A DNA stretch of 64,000 bases from positions 1-64,000 of the forward strand of contig NZ_JACHFZ010000007.1 of assembly GCF_014202075.1 (NCBI RefSeq), in the 5' to 3' direction. Both the position numbers and the translations under genes were made by a program. Below the pieces are notes generated by a model. That model was not told where the DNA came from, searched no databases, and saw only the letters and a list, made by a program, of their open reading frames with translations. The DNA is from Brevundimonas basaltis (GTDB lineage Bacteria; Pseudomonadota; Alphaproteobacteria; Caulobacterales; Caulobacteraceae). Below, piece after piece: positions 62,132 through 64,000 of the stretch; within the stretch, counting starts at the first letter, position 1, and every line of letters starts with the position of its first letter.

Positions 62132-64000
62132 ATGCGCCTTACCAACCTTCTTCGCACCACTGCGTCCGCCGCCGTCGTCGGCGCCGTCGCCTTCGGCTTC
62201 GCCGGAGCCGCCTCGGCCCAGGATGCGCCCCAGGAGCGCGCCACCGTCGACGACATCATCGTCACCGCCCAGAAGCGCGAGCAGAACCTGCAGGACGTGC
62301 CCATCGTGGTCACCAGCCTGTCGCAGGAAGTGCTCGAGGACGCCGGCGTTCGCGACATCAAGGACCTGCAGATCCTCACCCCCGGCATGACGGTCACCTC
62401 GACCTCGTCGGAAGCCTCGACCACCGCCCGTATCCGCGGCGTCGGCACGGTCGGCGACAACCCCGGCCTGGAAAGCTCGGTCGGCGTGGTCATCGACGGC
62501 GTCTACCGTTCGCGCAACTCGGTCGGCTTCGGCGACCTCGGCGAACTGCAGCGCATCGAGGTCCTGAAGGGCCCGCAGGGCACGCTGTTCGGCAAGAACA
62601 CCTCGGCCGGCGTCATCAACATCATCACCGAGGCCCCGTCGTTCACTCCGGGCTTCAGGGCCGAGGCCACCGTCGGCAACTACGGCGCCATGGCCGTGTC
62701 GGGCTCGGTCACCGGCCCGATCAGCGACACCCTGGCCTTCCGCCTGTACGCCGGCCGCCGGCTGCGCGACGGCTTCATGGAAATCGACACCGGTGACGGC
62801 CCGCGCACCAACACCGACGACAACAACCAGGACTTCGGCACCGTCCGCGGTCAACTGCTGTGGCTGCCGAACGACAACACCTCGATCCGCTTCATCGCCG
62901 ACTACTCGTCGCGCGACGAATACTGCTGCATCGGCACCCAGATCCGCACCGGCCCGACCTATCCGTTCATCGACGGCCTTTCCAACGGCACCGGCCAGCG
63001 TCCGCCTGCGGCCGGCTTCGGCCCGCTGCCGTTCTCGCGCACCGGCTACGCCAACCGCGACAGCGGTCAGGAGGTCGAGGACAAGGGCTGGTCGCTCGAG
63101 GCCAACGTCGACATGCCGTCGTTCCTCGGCGGCTCGACCCTGACCTCCGTCTCCTCGTGGCGCAAGTGGACGTCCAGCCTCGGCCACGAGATCGACTACA
63201 CCGGCGCCGACATCGCCTACCGCGAACAGGACGGCGAGTTCGGATTCGATGTCGAGAATACGACCCAGGAGTTCCGCCTCGCCGGCGCAACCGACAGCCT
63301 CGACTGGCTGGTCGGCCTCTTCGTCACCAATGAGCAGATCGGTCGCGCCGACAGCTGGTATCTGGGTGCGGACTACACCCCCTTCCTGTCCTTCCTGCTC
63401 AGCGCCCGCATCAACGCGGTCAACCCGGCCCTTCCGGTCAGCCCCGCGACCATCGGCTGCTACACCCGGCCCGGCCAGACCGCTGCGGGTTTCGGCGGCT
63501 GTCTCGCCACCGGCGGCATGTCGCCGGCCGGTCCGACGGCGGCGACCGGCCCCGGCTTCGTCGTCGGTCAGGCCTACCGGGACAACTACGAACAGGATTC
63601 GAACTCGTTCGCCCTGTTCACCAACAACACCTGGCACGTCACCGACGCCTTCGACCTGACCCTCGGCCTGCGTTACACCATCGATGAGAAGAAGCTGCGG
63701 GGCCAGCAGACCAACACCAACGGCAACGGCACGACCTGCAGCGCGGCGCTGGCCAACTCCGGCGCGATCGGCGCGGTTCTCGGGGCCAACACCCCGACCG
63801 TCCTCGCCACCATCTGCCTGCCGTGGGCCAACTCGGCCTTCAACAACCGCTCCGTCTCCGAAAAGTTCGACGACAGCGAGCTCAGCGGCACGGTCAAGGC
63901 GTCCTACCGCATCAACCCGTCGGTCCTGACCTATCTGTCGTACGCCCGCGGCTACAAGAGCTTCGGCTACAACCTGGACCGCGTGCAGTCGGGCATCACC
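62132..64000 (+). CDS. TonB-dependent receptor, 3' end beyond window
   Basis: The first 623 codons are visible; no stop occurs before the right edge. The signal peptide (about 1-29, ending GAASAQ) is followed by a plug domain: VDDIIVTAQKREQNLQDVPI is a TonB-box-like start, then ARIRGVGTVGDNPGLESSVG and ELQRIEVLKGPQGTLFGKN, the classic PQGTLFGxN motif. Barrel strands follow, one loop with two adjacent Cys (EYCCIGTQ). It resembles the large receptor group of Caulobacterales and sphingomonads for complex carbohydrates or other organic ligands. A GGGGAG site (62121-62126) fixes the start. Confidence 0.92.
   Translation, partial: MRLTNLLRTTASAAVVGAVAFGFAGAASAQDAPQERATVDDIIVTAQKREQNLQDVPIVVTSLSQEVLEDAGVRDIKDLQILTPGMTVTSTSSEASTTARIRGVGTVGDNPGLESSVGVVIDGVYRSRNSVGFGDLGELQRIEVLKGPQGTLFGKNTSAGVINIITEAPSFTPGFRAEATVGNYGAMAVSGSVTGPISDTLAFRLYAGRRLRDGFMEIDTGDGPRTNTDDNNQDFGTVRGQLLWLPNDNTSIRFIADYSSRDEYCCIGTQIRTGPTYPFIDGLSNGTGQRPPAAGFGPLPFSRTGYANRDSGQEVEDKGWSLEANVDMPSFLGGSTLTSVSSWRKWTSSLGHEIDYTGADIAYREQDGEFGFDVENTTQEFRLAGATDSLDWLVGLFVTNEQIGRADSWYLGADYTPFLSFLLSARINAVNPALPVSPATIGCYTRPGQTAAGFGGCLATGGMSPAGPTAATGPGFVVGQAYRDNYEQDSNSFALFTNNTWHVTDAFDLTLGLRYTIDEKKLRGQQTNTNGNGTTCSAALANSGAIGAVLGANTPTVLATICLPWANSAFNNRSVSEKFDDSELSGTVKASYRINPSVLTYLSYARGYKSFGYNLDRVQSGIT

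Overview
This 64 kb window looks like chromosome of a high-G+C alphaproteobacterium of the order Caulobacterales, most likely Brevundimonas or a close relative. The reasons are the uniform G+C-rich coding, the two TonB-dependent receptors, the ctaC-ctaD-ctaB-coxF-ctaG-ctaE-DUF983-surf1 gene order, the fused MrpAB antiporter subunit, and a small secreted protein of a family found in Caulobacter and sphingomonads. Most of the window is ordinary housekeeping DNA, densely packed, with many 4-bp ATGA or GTGA overlaps. I see no rRNA, tRNA, prophage, transposase or CRISPR array.

Layout. 1-2.6 kb: start of an OmpA-like gene, then an SDR of the MFE-2 type and a thiolase. 2.6-6.6 kb (minus): trehalose cassette otsB-GH15-otsA. 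6.7-9 kb: kdsD, a CAP-domain lipoprotein and a hemerythrin. 9.3-12.7 kb: fadA-fadB beta-oxidation operon. 12.7-20.3 kb: a DUF488 pair, a secreted amidohydrolase facing a TonB receptor, a TraB/GumN protein, tldD and a small lipoprotein. 20.3-22.1 kb (minus): padR-DUF1700-DUF2807 operon. 22.3-30.7 kb: aa3-type cytochrome c oxidase and its assembly genes, followed by an M16 peptidase and a GNAT. 30.7-39.7 kb: an EAL protein with a degenerate GGDEF domain, YqgE/AlgH, peroxiredoxin, an orphan Vsr nuclease, a hybrid histidine kinase, pyrD, DUF952, a SixA-like phosphatase, a methyltransferase and gloB. 39.7-45.4 kb: an exported protein, phaB, an alcohol dehydrogenase, a GFA/DUF72 locus that carries an inserted gene, and a tetR with a divergent secreted protein. 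45.4-49.8 kb (minus): a PAS hybrid kinase and a yefM-yoeB-rsmE-gshA run. 49.8-53.5 kb (minus): merR plus two acyl-CoA dehydrogenases. 53.5-55.7 kb: DoxX and SelO. 55.7-61.7 kb (minus): complete Mrp cation/proton antiporter. 62.1 kb to the right edge: a TonB receptor, incomplete.

How parts connect. Fatty or branched acyl-CoA breakdown is spread over three loci (SDR/thiolase, fadAB, merR-acyl-CoA dehydrogenases). Near-identical 16-bp palindromes upstream of fadA and merR, and a weaker copy before the first thiolase, suggest one MerR regulon. The most unusual structure is at 43.5-44.35 kb. A DUF72 gene has been split by about 715 bp of lower-G+C DNA that carries a four-helix membrane protein and its own replacement 5' end for DUF72, so the gene stays intact while the original first 43 codons remain upstream as a leader. 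Other points of interest are a palindromic repeat translated inside RsmE, a toxin-antitoxin pair coupled by an ATGA overlap to rsmE, two likely CTG start codons in CTGA overlaps, and two inverted arrays of 7-bp repeats.
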